Positions 9,344 to 22,700 of a DNA stretch of 64,000 nt are shown here, one piece after another. Position 1 is the stretch's first letter, and the number at the start of each line of letters is the position of its first letter. The DNA comes from Amylostereum areolatum (Eukaryota > Basidiomycota > Agaricomycetes > Russulales > Stereaceae), in NCBI GenBank assembly GCA_012932865.1, contig SAXG01000024.1:248001-312000 (forward strand), written 5' to 3'. The notes under the pieces are model-generated. The model was not told where the DNA came from and ran no database searches. It was given only the letters and a program-made list of their open reading frames with translations. The position numbers and the translations under genes are program-made.

Positions 9344-12300
9344 ATGAGGAGGGAGACGGGAGGAGAGAACTTGCATACCAAGATTCATATTCATGTCGTG
9401 GCTCTGATTGCCATGGGCGGCCTGGTCTTCACGAGACAGGTCTGGAGGAAAGGTATACAGTGGATTTGAAGTGAAATGGGCGACATTATTCCCACTTGAG
9501 TTGGCGAGGAGATGCCTTTCCATTGGGGGGAGGGGAGGGGGACAATGTTTGGGAGAACATAGTGGATGTGGACAAGAGAGAAAGAGGGGGCTGCGATTTT
9601 GGGCTGCATCCGCGCGTTGGTCGAGTTTGTTCGGTGACCGGGGAGCGGCGCGCCGACCGAAGACAAAAGTCAGCCATATCTACCTATACACAGTGAGAGA
9701 AATCTATACATTTTGATAATGTGCACACGCTCAGAGAAACTTACAAAATGCAAGTGTTCCTGGTGCATACTACTGCAACCACGCTATGGATGGCATCACC
9801 CCAAACCTCGCCCAAAACGGATGTGGGAAGTATACTGGGTATCTGCGGTGTCCCCCAGACCACGTCGATTGCAGGTGCGTGTTGGGCCTGCATGTTGTGT
9901 ATGTCTGAGCAGTAATAGACTGCTGGGATAGGCATACCAATGACGGATATAGTCCACCTCAATATCAGTACTTCGATTTAGGAGACACTGAAACGCAAGA
10001 GGGCTCTTACCGTTCGCATTCCCGCAGTTTTTCACCTCCACCCGATGTGTCTCCAAAAGAACACGAGGAAATGATGCCTAGACATATGGATGACGCCAGT
10101 AAGAAACCATAATTCCTCCAATGATGGAATACTCACGGATGTAGGCGTCGGCGAAGGCGCGACATCGCCATCGGAGGTACACATGTCTTCCTCCCAGGAT
10201 ATCTGCTGTCCCGAGTGCCTAGTGATGCAGGCAGAGCGTGAGCATTGGCATGATGCTCTGCAAGTATCACAAGAACAAGGAACTCACCTTGAGATGGAAC
10301 TTCGTTGATCCGTAGTAGAACAAGAGGAGTTAGCGGGACTTTGTGGCCAGCTGCTCATCCGGGAGGCCGCCCTTGAACAACTTTGTATATCAATGGGCTG
10401 CGAGGATGTTGACGAGGCGTTGGAGATGCTAGAGGTTGATAGTATTCTTGAGGGACGTGCAGATACAGTGTAGTGTAGTAGACGCCGCTGCCGGAGGTCT
10501 TTGTCAGTGTCGCGTCAGCACCGTGAAAAGCAGAATGAACTCACAGCAGCCAAGTTTTTGCCAGTTCACTAGTTTTATGAGGGTGTCTGCACACTGGATT
10601 GAATGTCAGGTGAAGAGGTGATCATGGATGGGAAGGATGTTGGTCGAGTCTCGCACGGCCGCGTGGCCTTCGAACCCATCATGGCATCATGGCCGCAAAT
10701 GGTTCTCACAGGCGCCTGTAGCGCAATCCTGTTGGTGGCACACTTCGACATGTCACACTATGCTGAATCTTCGACCATATATTTCGACGACGTGCGCGTT
10801 GTCAGTCGCGAGTGGTATGTGGGCTGCCAGTGCTGCTGGCATGCATTCAATGATGTCGCGGGACTCAGGGATTTGGTTCCGGGGGCTTATGTAATCCACG
10901 TGAACACGTCGGAAGGGCATGTCGGAAATCCGGTTTCTGACGTCGTGCTTGTCGCTCGCGACGAATGCAGAGGACGTAGGACACGCTTGTAAGGGCCCCC
11001 ATAGCGAGCCCTCTACCACCACGAGGCCATTGAATGGCTGATGATGGGTGGGTAGCTGTCTCATGTCCTTTGGCACTCGCCTCAAACGACGAGCTCACCG
11101 CCCAACCCAACCCTTGGTGGTCCAATACCGTCCAAAAGAGCTGGTAAGTTGTCACTGCACCAGACTATCTGTCGGGCACCACTGACTTTGCGCGTAGAAT
11201 ATGTGACTCAACATTCCATACACATTCTGTCGGCCACCTGGCACGCGCTCGTTGTGCCCCCTCCCTGGACTCCCTCAAACTGCTCCGCTTTCACTTACTG
11301 CACTCGCGCCGAGCGTTCTCTGCCCGCCTGGAGAGTTGATGGCGCCCTTTACGTGCTGCTGTGGCGACTTCCCTTCCATGAAGGAGTTGCGGTCTTCGGG
11401 ATCGGTGACGCACACCCGAGCAGACTTTGTCAAGCGCTCGTGGGTCTGGGGATACTCCTCGCAGCATAGAGGGTCTTGTCCAGCGCTGTGCCCAAGACGA
11501 CAGGTGTAATGCATGTGCAGCGACACAGTACGCTGGTTTTGTTCTTTTTGCTGTCGGCCGCCACTGACTTCGTGTCCAGAATGCGCAATGCGACACGACA
11601 ACTCGTCTCCAAACGATGATCTCGCCGTCCTTGCCAGTCAACCAACCGATGCATCATAAGCCCACCACCAAAAACACCATTGAACGCACTCTTACCATAC
11701 ATCGGAGCCAGTACGTTTTCACTTTTCCCGGATCGGACTTCAAACACTGACTTTGCGCGCAGGATATTCACTTGAATGCACCCCCATCGCCTCCATCCTC
11801 ACCCTGCGACCCATGTCCAGCCCTCTATCTTGTGCGTTCGCGAACCTTCACGGCCTCTCTTTACTTCCTCGCCCTCCTCCTTTCCCGGCGAGTGCATGCC
11901 GTTCCCTCCTCGCTGCCGCGGCATCTCCTCTGCAATGAAGGTGTAGCTGTCTTCGGGATCGGAGACGCACACCCGAGCAGCTTTCCTAAGGACCGATCGG
12001 CTGGGGCGACTCCTCGCAAGGCCTAGCCGAATAAGATAGGACGAGGAAGCATCCCAGATGCAGAGGGACGAGCTCAAAGCGGGAGCACGACGGAGAGTAC
12101 ACACGCGCGCGCAGGGTTTACCTTGCCGCAAGAACGTCGAGGATGGCGGACGAATGGCGTTGAGTATGTCGATGTCTTCAATGTCACCCGTCCTCGCTCT
12201 CTCCATGCGCCCCTGCCCTCGTTTGGGTGGCTCTCGACGGGGGGGCAGCCATCCCATATTATCTGACTCCCCCCTCGAACGACTGCAAAACCTCCCCCCC

Positions 12301-12528
12301 TTACGACACGATTGTACCCCCGGCACGTGAAACTTTGGCTGAAGGACGACTGGGGCGTGCGCGCGCGCGTCGTGACTGGCATCAGACTGCTCCTTGCGGG
12401 GAAAGTGTTCCAGGAGCCTCGATCTCGCGCGCAAGGGTACAACTGGTCGATGCTAATTTAAATACAATCACAATGTATTCCCCCTTGCAATGCAAAAACA
12501 TACACCAGTATAACTGCCGGTGACTTGT
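9344..12528. other. 3.2-kb stretch without a recognised gene
   Basis: Short open stretches and plausible splice signals occur on the plus strand near 9990-10310 (a Cys-containing, coiled-coil-like segment around CCPECLVMQAERE) and 10600-10990, but I could not join them into a convincing gene. The minus strand is open over 12434-11799. A diverged duplication is listed separately. The stretch may belong to the CACTA element next to it; I found no terminal repeat to show this. Confidence 0.4.
11340..12060. repeat. diverged tandem duplication, period about 540 bp
   Basis: The segments 11376-11440 and 11934-11990 share a run beginning ATGAAGG and containing CTTCGGGATCGG and GACGCACACCCGAGCAG. On the minus strand both encode a similar peptide (ARVCVSDPED and ARVCVTDPED). 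The repeats also share the preceding CACTGACTTTGCGCG (11180 and 11747). Function unknown. Confidence 0.6.
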
Positions 12529-15500
12529 CTATTCCTCATCATCATCATCATCCCCTCCTCCTCCCATAAAGATGATGTCCAGTCCAGGTTTATCCAGCAA
12601 GAAATACCGGTGGCCGACAAGAGATCCCCTCGCACGCTCAAGGGCATCTGTGTGGCTGAGGATGTCGTACGGCACCATTGCCGCAAGAGAAGAGATGTTC
12701 TTCACATCTATGACTGCGAGGGCTCCGTCACCTTGGTACACACTCGCCCATACTGCACCATAGGATGCGGAAAGTCGTGCAGTATCAGGCTTTTCATACA
12801 GCGATATGAGAGCAACTGTGTGGGTGGTTCCCTCAGGCTTGTGTGTGGTCCGAATGCGCAAGCGAAAGTAGAACTGAACCTCGCCGATGTCCCATTGCCC
12901 ATCGCGACAGATCTGCACCATGGTTAGCCTTCCTAATAAGACGGTACAATGTCTATGAGCCTTACCTTGACATTACGAGTGATTCGGATTTGCGACAACG
13001 GCTTCAACTTCTCCTTCCAAGCTGACCTGGGTTTGAGACCGTTCGGGAGCTGTAGGCGGGCCCAACGCGTCACAGATGGCACCCATGTATCCATGCACTC
13101 TCCTTCTACCTCCTGCACATAGCGACGGATGCTCTCCGCCTCGCATGGTCGGACATCGCGAGAACAGGTATCCTTGGCGCGTAGGAGAACATATCCGTCG
13201 CCGACGGCCACAGCCCCTCAAGGAAGCCCAGTTGGTGATGGTTCTGGTGCAATGTCCGGAGCCATGACTTTGAGGACATTCACCTGAGCTCGTCGGAGAC
13301 CACGCTGGGATAAGTTTGCATATGGGTTTGAAGGCTGCTTAACTTCCTGTCCAAGGTTCCCAATCGTTCATTCCATCGGCCACTGTGATAACAGGCCTAG
13401 AGGCCCACAATGCATTGTCTCGGGAGCTGCATGAGGGGTTTGGTGTACGCTTGGACAGCAAAAGTGGAGACGGTCCACCCGACGCTGGTAATACAGGGTC
13501 TCGAAATCCTCCGAGAATTGAATGAGTGCCTTGTGTGCCACAACAAGTTCCACCTTCATGTTTTTTTTCTGATGGAGTAGACGGATGCCGAAGACCAACT
13601 GACAGAAGTTTTTCCAGTACTTCTCAGGGAGGATGGCCTCCAAGAGAGCGGGGAAGAATCCAAATACAAGGAGAAGGAACTCCCAAGCTTTATAACCACT
13701 ATTGATTTTTTCTACAGGGTTGCGCGGGGGTCGATCGAAACAGCCAGGGAGGTAAGCCGCTGCTAGCTGTATAAAACGACCAAGGTCCTTCCATATGTCT
13801 CCAGTCAAAATGAACCATGGCCAATCTGCTTTGCTGTCGGTTGGCTCGCACTCGATGGTTCCACAAAACAGACCGATCATGAGATTAGTCAGGTTTAGCA
13901 AGACAAGGTGCATGAGATCGGCCGGAAAGGCGGCTGGGATCCCAAGAAAATGTGGTAGACCAGTGAAGATACTCGATTTTGCTATTCCGGTTGCAAGTCG
14001 GCGTTGCCTGTATTCAGCTGGAGTGCATGATGCAGCAACATACGCGACATTGGCCTTATACCTGAGAATGTACACCTGTCAGTTTCATCAACCCCGGCAA
14101 ATCCTGAGTACATCGCACCTGCTAGTACACTTGTCCGACGATATTGAAGGTAGCGCACGCAACAATATATCATCATGATCAGACCCAGGTACTGCATAGT
14201 TCTCTGGCTTCAGACAGGCAGGATAATACTGCGGTCGCCCGTCTTTGTGACGTCCAGGCATAGGACAGTAGAAGCGGCATCCGTATCAACCGCTGTGGCC
14301 AACCATGCCATCGAGCAGAGCCATTGCGGGAGTGTCGGCTGTCGCAAACACAAAAAAGGGACTGTCCATAATCACTGTGTCCCGAGCAGCGTCTCACACA
14401 TGGAGACCTTCTCGCTGAAGCGCGGAGAGGTGGAAGAGACCAGGGAAGAGGAAGGAATCTAAGTTCTTGGGCTTGCTGGGACCAGGAATAAATCCACCGG
14501 GAAGGACGTGAACCTTCTGGTAGCGGCTATCTGGTGAGATGCTCAGTAAGATCCATATATAGATCCACGTATCCGAGACTTTGTTCTTGTACAGCTGTGC
14601 GCCATCTATAGACATTATGAGGACGGTGTCGTCCGGCTGGATAACGCCCTTGATAACCGCTTCGAGCATATCGTGGCCATGGTAGACATCTTTGTAGACG
14701 TCGATCTGTATTTGTCCATTTTCATCTACGTTCTTGCAGATTTCGGCCATTTGTGTTGCCCCATATTGCATCGCTTGCGCAGATTCAGGAGACCACTGAC
14801 GAGCTTGTAATTGGGGCCCCAAAGGAATGGTGTGGAACTCTTGCCGTGCAACTTTCAGCTGCCCTCAACTTGATGCGAGCTTGTCTGGGTTGTAGCACGG
14901 CTGGTTACAAAGAGGGCACATCTCCATATCCTTGAAAGGCCCAGTAAAGGCCAAGCACAAATTGATACACATGTCGTGCACAATCGGCACAACTCCGCTA
15001 ATTTCTGCAATCCGCCGCTTGACCTGGTCGTGTGACAGTATCTCCGAGCCATTGAAACACCGCTGAGTTGCCCCGCGTACTCGGTCGTATGTCTCCTGCG
15101 AGGTGTTGGTGATAGCTAAGAAGACTTCAATGGAATAACGGAGCATCTTGTCTTCGACGTTCGGCGGCTCCTGAGCAGGATTCCTAAGTCGGTCAATGAT
15201 CTCGGGGTCGGATATCGATTCTTCCAATGTTGCCGTGCCCAGGTGCTTGATAAACGCGTCGGTCCACACTATGTCGTGCACAGTTGAAGGCGAGTTTTCG
15301 GCTGTCGTACAGTGCACGTCGGGAGCGAGTAGCGTGCCCTGGGGAGTGGCAGCCTCGCCTGCTGGGGTACCCTCGACCATCGGGTGGATTACTGTCTCTT
15401 CTGCGTCCTCTTGTGCAAGATCTTCAATACTTCCAGGGTCTGGGATATCCTTCAAACTGTGTACACCTGACACCAATGGCCTTTCTCGAGATGATGCTGG

Positions 15501-15974
15501 TTCTTGATCATGCAACAAGTCTAGAGGCGGTGGTGACGGTGGTGACATGTTCAAATCTGGTCGTGGTGATGATGGTACGGGGGAGGGTCTGGATGCTTGC
15601 AGTATATTGTCGGATGGAAAAGAGGATGCTATTATATTCTGCGGTGATGGAGGTAGGGGCAGGAAGTCATCTGCATATGTATGTACTCCCTGCATCGAGA
15701 CCGTTAACCCAGTATGCACAGGATATATGTGTCGGATCTGACTGACCTCGGGCACAGATGGTGTGGCTTCCACTTGCTGCTGTTTTGACCGTCCCGCCTC
15801 CTCCATTCCCTCAACTTCTGCACGCTTTCTTCCCACCACCTTCTGTATGGGCACCGAGGACTCGTGAAGTCCATATCTTGCGATAGCATGGTGATCATAC
15901 ATGCTCCGTGAAGCCTCTTTGCCACCGCCGCAATAAACAGTGCAAGTGCACAAGATCTTGCCGTTCCGACTCAT
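12529..15974 (-). pseudogene. Tnp2-type (CACTA) transposase, decayed
   Basis: Read leftward from an ATG at 15974: a short Cys-containing N-terminus, a Pro/Ser-rich region, a CPLCNQPCYNP cysteine motif, KVARQEFHTIPLGPQ, SIDGAQLYKNK, the conserved LPGGFIPGPSKPKN, VGHSG...YGCRFYC, FPADLMHLV, and a C-terminal GDGYVLLRA region and VIDVK block ending in an acidic tail. This is the order of basidiomycete Tnp2 proteins of En/Spm (CACTA) elements. Introns lie near 14075-14130 and about 12930-12960. In-frame TGA codons occur at 14865, 14394, 14286, 13368 and 13218; at least three sit where Arg or Trp is expected. It is therefore inactive. I did not find CACTA-like ends. Confidence 0.85.
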
Positions 15975-16153
15975 GGTATAAGTGAAGATCTAATGTGGGC
16001 CGCAAATAGACAGATGGGGAGCCTGAGAGCAAGTGAAGCGGTGTAGAGGACAAGAGTTGCAAGCAAATGATCGTAATGCTGCACGCAAACAAAGTCGGAT
16101 TTAGCACCGTGCTGCATCATCTGTATATGCTTTTGATGCTAAGTATCGCGCTA

Positions 16154-16320
16154 TCACACAGGCAGTCGTGCCATGGTCTTTGATCGAGCTGAAGGCAAGG
16201 ACAACAATGCTGTCGCTTTTGATCTCGATGGCGCAATCGTCATAGATGACCCCGGGTGTACGTCCATGGAGCAGTTGCTCTCGCCAGTTAGCGATAACCC
16301 GGATATTGGACCCCATGGTG
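16154..16320 (-). pseudogene. 3' fragment of a gene interrupted by the giant element (tentative)
   Basis: The minus strand just outside the left inverted repeat is open for about 55 codons of Ser/Thr/Pro-rich sequence (around GPISGLSLTGES) to a TGA at 16154. The 5' part would be at 44047-44209. The join and the reading frame across it are inferred only; without a clear target duplication the exact fusion point is unknown. A second frame is also open to 16101. Confidence 0.3.
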
Positions 16321-16403
16321 CACCAAAGTCCATCGTACACGGTGAGCGGACACGCAGAATCACCGATCGTCACGGGCTAGCGGACGTCGGCCGACACCGC
16401 CTA
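16321..16403 (+). repeat. left terminal inverted repeat of the giant element
   Basis: Begins CACCAAAGTCC; contains CGTACACGGTGAGCGGAC and GTCACGGGCTAGCGGACGTC. Pairs with 43964-44046. The outer limit could be a few bases further in (CACGGTGAGCGG). Confidence 0.75.
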
Positions 16404-17443
16404 GGTTTCCGGCGAGACCCCAGGCGGTGTGGGGTCAGCCGACGCGGGCCTCGCCAGCGGCCTAATAGCGATTTTGTCACAGGTCGGCCCACGATTGGTG
16501 GTATCGGGGCGGCCGATGCATGACCTCCCGACGAGGGTATCCCGCTCTGTTTGGAGTCGGCTGACGCATACACCACATCGGGTGGGCTCATACGCAGGGG
16601 ACGGGGGGTTGCTGGGTGGGATCCCCCGCGCCAGCGGGGAAATTTTTGCCCTTTTTCACAATATATACACCCAGATTTGGCCTCAAATATTACACCGGGC
16701 ATGTGCACTCCTCGCCGGGGGGGATTCCCCGCGCCAGCAGCGAAAAATTTGCCCTTTTTCACAATATATACGCCCAGAATTTTACTCAAATATCACATCC
16801 AGCACCCTCACCCCTTACCGGGCGGATGGTGGTTGGGGCGGTGACATGCCCGGTGGAATTCCGCGCGCCAGCGGGGAAATGTTGGCCTTTTTTCACGATA
16901 TATATACGTCCAGATTTGTACTCAAGTATCACACCGAGCACATGTACCCTTCGCCAGGCAGAACTCCCCCCGCTGACGGCGAATCTCTTGCATTTTTTGA
17001 CCATATATCCGGCCAGACTTGCACCCAAATATGATATCGAGCACCTCCCCCCTTCGCCGGGAGGGTGGCCGTCCCCGGTTGGAACTTCCCTTCGCCAACG
17101 TGGGGAAATCCGACTAGTCATTCCCGGCAAGGTAGATTTGGGCTTTCGCTGTGCAAGGGGAGGCGACTTGCTTTCTTGGTGCAGAGTTGCTTGCCTGTTC
17201 TATATATTCATCCTTTCGCCGAGTTACCACTGTGGCTCGCCGCTGGACAACCCCTCTCTGGAGACGGTATCATCTGACCGGAAGGACATCACATTGTGTT
17301 CAATCTTCTATCGCCAAGTGGCTAGGCCCACTCGCCGGCTGCCACAGGCCTGTCTCACTCGCCGCCCAGACTATGCCTGTTCACTGAAGACCATCACATG
17401 GACTCACACACCGTGGTTCCTATTTGAATACACGCAATTCTTC
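16404..17443. repeat. left subterminal region with diverged ~100-135 bp tandem repeats
   Basis: Four copies of a unit starting CGCGCCAGCGGGGAAA, followed by a T-rich block, TTTTTCACAATATATAC and CTCAAATATCACA, start near 16627, 16728, 16862 and 16969. Copies have diverged by substitutions and indels. The remainder to 17443 is Cys/His-poor noncoding-looking sequence with scattered CTCGCCG motifs. Subterminal repeats of this kind often bind the transposase in DNA transposons. Confidence 0.7.
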
Positions 17444-18329
17444 TCAAACCGCTTCCACCTGCGCAAGGTCATTCCACCGCTGAGCCAACCTGGCGAGACC
17501 GTCAACAATCCTGGACCGCTCATGCACCATGTTCTCTTCCAACCCCCCTGCATGTGTGGCTACCACAGCCAGCCGCTCCCCCTGCTCTTTCATCCAGGCC
17601 TTCCAAGCCTTCCCCCCGTTGTTGCCAACGTCCTATCGAGACGTCAGATTGCCGGACAAGTCAGAGTTCACCGAAGGAACCCGACCTCGCCAAAAGCTGG
17701 TTCCAACCGCTGAACAGAGACTCACCTCGCCGAGCGCCATGTTGATGACCTGGGTGAAGGCCACCCGCACGTCATACTCCTGATTTTCCCGAATCCATGT
17801 CCACCAGGTCGGGAGATGGAGGGCGGGGGTGCTGTCCTCTGTGCTCCCCGCTCTGGCCGCGGTGGTGGGGATATCCGCCCACTCCCCCTCACCCTCATAG
17901 AAATAGAGGTAGACGGCGTGGACGGTGTCGGGGACGGTACAGCTGTACCCGCGCAGGCGACAAAGGCCAACGGCCATTATTGCCATGTCCTGGGAGATAT
18001 TAGAGGGGAGGAAACTTGACCGAGATACCCCCCCCCAAAATGACACTTACCAGCTCGAACTGAATAGAGGTTTTGACCCCTCTGAGGCCATCCCACTCCC
18101 AAGAGGAGATGAGATCCCCTGCATTATTAATGAATGCCTCAGGTCGGGTGAGATGGGCGGCGGCGCGGCGAATGCGCCAGTCGAAGACATCGATAAGGCT
18201 TTGAAGGAGCTCCGCATGCTCCATGTCATCCTGGGAAGTTTTGGCGAGACACTCTATTGCCTCGCCGGGGGACCACCGAGATGGCGTCGCTTGGCCGGAG
18301 CCGGACTGTGTAGAGGGGAACGAGGGCAT
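17444..18329 (-). CDS. hypothetical protein h1 (3 exons) in the giant element
   Basis: Three exons fit in phase: 18329-18051, 17989-17726 and 17632-17444, separated by introns of 61 and 93 bp with GTAAGT/CAG and GTGAGT/TAG borders. The product is 243 residues, starts MPSFPSTQSG and ends LAQVEAV. The middle contains an aromatic stretch (AVYLYFYEGEGEW) and WWTWIRENQEYDVR; the C-terminal part is helical and charged. I recognise no domain. No stop or frameshift is present, so it looks functional. It lies next to and diverges from h2, with about 240 bp between the starts, so they may share a promoter. Confidence 0.7.
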
Positions 18330-18572
18330 TGTCGCGGATGGTTAGGGATGATGGAAATATGAAAAAAAAGAAGACAACTAACATCAACCAGCCTTGTATC
18401 TATTGACACAATGACGGAAGAACTTTGCCAGCGGCACAGTGGACAAAACGGGTGAGTCCATTGTTCCCCGGGCCGGGGAGACCCGAACGGAATGATCTCC
18501 GAGCCATCGACGTGATGGAATCCCCCACCCTCTTTCTCTCTTCCCTTCATCTCACCCTCTCCTCCTCTCCTG

Positions 18573-19557
18573 ATGTCGCAGGACCAGCAAATTCAGGAGG
18601 CTGAGGAGCCATATGTGTGGGAGGAGCGTCCCATCTTCGAGGTCCTACCTTCGAACCACCCCCCCTCTTACCTCAACGGCACCGGCGAGCTTTACTACAC
18701 CACCGCATTTCTCCGCCCGGCGGCCCGCGCCGCCGCATCAATGTACATAATCTCGGCGGATGATCTATCCAGGGGGCTCCTCGCCGAAGCAGTGAGTTTA
18801 CCCTTCCCCCTAGATTTCCCCTGACCTTGTTTGTTCCGGCCAGAAATACATGGTCCGCCTGACCGGCCAGTATGCCATGCGGTACCGTGCGACCCTTCCC
18901 CCCAACCCCGACCTCCTCGCAATCTACGCCGTGCTCACCGGGAAGACGCGGCCACTAGACCAGGATGTCACCATCGGGGACCTGCTCCCCCTCTTACCCT
19001 TAGGCCCCGACTTTCCCATCGATGATCGCCCTCACCTGAACCAGTGGTGGGATGAGAGAGGAGTGGTGGAGCGGGGTGTCGAGTCTGCAGCGCTGGATGC
19101 GGTCGCTGTGTGGGAGGAGTGCGCAGTGAGTGCTATCTCCACATGATACAGTACACCGCTGACCTTTCTGCCTTTGCAGCCCCTCCATGTGGCCCTCACG
19201 CGCATACGCGCCATCAAGCGCGAAGTGGAAGACCAGCTGATGGAAGTGGACTCGGCGGCGCCCTCGCCAACAGTCCATCTCTTTGCGTCAGCGAGACTCG
19301 CCGACCTTGGCCCAACCGGGCAGGCCATTGTCCGTGGGCAAATGGAGGCTCTCGTTAGCGCGTGGAAGATGATTGAGAACATCCGCGACATCCACATCCA
19401 ACCGACCGCGCAGGCGATGGCGAGGAGAATGGACGCAACAGTTCGCCGACTGCGCCACATCGCCAAGATGGACGCCGTTGCAGTGGAACTGGGGCAACTG
19501 GGAGGGCAAGGCGGCGAATCGGCGGTAGTGGTGAGAGAGTCAGCAGGAGGGGCTTAG
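18573..19557 (+). CDS. hypothetical protein h2 (3 exons) in the giant element
   Basis: Exons 18573-18791, 18844-19125 and 19180-19557 join in phase 0 through introns of 52 and 54 bp with GTGAGT donors and CAG acceptors. The product is 292 residues, starting MSQDQQIQEAEE after a C/T-rich leader. It contains YAMRYRATLPPNPDLLA, and a helical C-terminal third with TRIRAIKREVEDQL and ARRMDATVRRLR that could form a coiled coil. No catalytic motif or membrane segment is seen. Intact. It converges on the KDZ transposase gene, whose stop is only 156 bp away. Confidence 0.72.
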
Positions 19558-19712
19558 AACGAGACTTCGGCAGGCTTCGGGTTTAGGATCATACCACGGC
19601 ACTGTATTTCTACCATCATTTTCTATCTTTCTTCTCCTAACCCTGGGATATATGTATTCTACACCCTCAAAAAGTACACAATGCATTCAGTGGTAAGCAC
19701 TAAGGTGTCCAG

Positions 19713-22700
19713 CTAGGGCTGGGGGTGAGGTGGAAGCTTGTCAAACTTGGCCTGAGTGTGCTCGCCGAGTCCCATCCACATTGCGACTTGTCGCCGAGCA
19801 AAACACGCCGCCCCCGGTCTTCCGGCCAGTGCTGTCGCTGCCGCTCTGTCCGTCCACTTCTCGGTGAATGTCTTGTAACCTCTACCGGTAACTTCCATCT
19901 CCAACTGGAGGATCTTCAGCTCTTCCGCTGTCCTGTTATACACCATCTTCGCCGAGAGCCAGTTCACCCTGTAGACTACGGCAAATTCAGCGGAGGGGAT
20001 CGCCGCAGAGTGGGTTCATACTCACAGTCGAGCAGTTGCAGGTTCTTTGTGGCATCTGATTCCACATTGATAGTCCAAAACCAGGCCAGCTTGGGCATCC
20101 GCTTGGAGGTATTGGCAGGATCGACGACGGCGGTGGTGACCTTGAGGTCGTTGTGGGTGAGCCGTTGATACCGTCCCCGAACAAAGGTACCTGTAGAGAG
20201 TGTAGGCCCCGCCGATAGGCGGATGGCTCCTGGGGAGCATGGAGGGCCTCGGTGAGTCCAGGGAGGTCCGGCGTACCGGAGGGGTAGGCTTGCCGCATGA
20301 TGATGTCGCCGGTGTCGTCATGAGTGACTGTTTCGCTCGCCGAACCATCGTCGGCAGTGGGTCTTGGCGGGGGAGTGAAGAGCTCGGTGTCGGCAGGCCA
20401 GCCAATGATGTTGAGGGTGTCGAGGGAAGTGTTGTAGATTCTGGTGGTGACTCGCATGTCATGGTCGATAGCGTTGAGCTCATCCCAGTCCCTGCCCTTG
20501 AGGCACTGAGAGTTCCTGACGTCGCAGATGTGGGTCTCGAAACGCCATGCCTTCGAACCTAGCGAGACGCGAATTTTGTGAAGGGACTCGTCGAGCACGG
20601 CGAGACGCATCTCCTGCTCCAGGCAAACGAGGTCGGCATTCTCTGGCTTGGATAGCCAGGTCTGGCCCATCATAGAGGGTAGGTAGATAGCCATCCGCTC
20701 AGGCTGAATGCCGACACCGCGTAGAAGCGGCGTAATGTCCTGCCAGTCGTTGTCAGCCTCGCCGAAGCGCTCAATCTCGGGGAGAGACGTGAGGAGGAAC
20801 GGATCGTCGTCGGCGGGGGGGCGAAGGTAGGTCATGGCCTCGGCTTGGAAATTGTCGACTTCCTTGAGGATGCGCTGACGCTTGCGGCCGAGCTCGCGAC
20901 TCTCTTCGGCATTCTGGGGCATTGCCCTGATCTCCACCTGGAGCTTGATCCTAAGACGTGCGGTGAGTCAGTTACCGAGCGAGGTTCGCCGTGCAGTTGC
21001 CGTACACTTGCCGGCCGACGATCGGCGTACTCACATGCTGCTCTGGATAGATATCCCCTTTGCCATCCATGTCCCTCTCCCCAAGATACCCTGGCCCTCC
21101 CGCTCCTCCTGCATTGTCAGTGTCTCCACCTGACTGACCGTGCGGCCTTTTTGTTGTGCGACTTCGAATATCAGCATCCTCTCGGGCTCGGTGTCCCTCG
21201 GGGCTTGGGCTTCCGCAGCCTCCTTCAGCCACTCTTCTTGCCGCCAGAGGGCGACCGTCTCAGATATTTTCAAGAGGGTGGCGGTACGCGCCTTGAGGTC
21301 GGCGAGCGTCTTGCGCCATTTCCTGCAGAGGGTATCACCTTCGGCGAGTGAGCCAGCGAGCGACGCCACAGCGGGAAAGGGCTCACCCATTCCGACCATC
21401 TTCTTCCAGTTGGAGTCATTCATGTGGCCGTCGATGGTCTCGGCCCTGGAGCCCAAGGTCATGCCACGAGTGCTGGTGCCGATCAAGTTCATGAAAGACC
21501 AGAGGGTCTCGAGGATCTCGCTGTCGATGAGGCCAATGCCGGGGATAAACATCGGCGAGAACTTCGCCGTGCAGTCATTGACATGGCCAAAGACGTGCCA
21601 TATTCCTATACCTTTGAGGAACTCCTTGAAGATGGGCATCTCGAGGAAGTCGCTGGCCTCGAATCTGTCCTTGAGGTAAACACCATACTGACACATGATG
21701 TCGTACATGAGCAGGACCCGCTGGATGCCGTCCATGTTGTGGTGCAGGGCATTGTGGACGATGTAGTCGATGTTCTTTTGCCTGAGCTCGGTGAGTAATC
21801 TCGCCAAGCACAGAGTGCACGGCGCTTACTTTTCCCCCTTCTGCAGGTCGGCGATGCACTTGGGTACCATGCAGCCATGCCGGGCGCAGCAGCAGGCGAC
21901 CACGCCGGTGACGTCGAGGTTTTGCTGATCAAGGTTGCCTTTGTTGCGTGCCCGGTGGTCATGGCATTCCGGCAGGTCCACCTTTCGGCGAGAAGGGTGA
22001 GCGGTCGCCGAGTGGGACTATGGGCGCCTTACCTCATTGATATCGAAGGCGAGATCCAGGGCCTCCCTGTAGGGGCCGGGGTCGACCATGAAGCCCGACC
22101 CAGGGAGAATGGGATGGTCACCGGCGGCACTTCTACTCGCGAGGTGCTGCAGGTGAAAGTTCCCGTCCAAAGCGAAGCACCTTGTATATTTCCAGCTGGA
22201 TCGGCAAGTTGGAGCGGCAAGAGATGGGGAGAGGGGTGCTACGCACTACTCTTCGTCGTCTTCCCAGCCCTCTGGGAGGTTAAACCCGACCTGCGGGCAG
22301 GCCACGCAGAACCACGCATGCTCGCCGGGGGTCGGCATTTCCCAATGGTCTTTGTGCGCCCCACCAAATTTGATGACATTCTGGATTATTTGCCACTGTC
22401 GTGACACACGCAGGAGCTCCTTGTACCTGGACTGCTCGGCGAGAGGTCGTTACGCCCGGATGCACTTGGCGAAGCCTGAGACTCACCTTGACCGTCGCCG
22501 GGAAAGCTATGTTGGTTGCCCGCTGAAGCCGTCTCATGATGGAGTTAGAGTTGCTCCTACATTTGAGGTTCTCGAGCATTGCGTCGTCGAGGAAGTTGTA
22601 GGTAAAGGCGGTGCGGGGCAAGGATTGGGTCGCCGGATACATCCGCATGTCGAGCAGCTGCTCGGTGACGAGGCTCGCGCTGTGACACTGACATGGCCTG

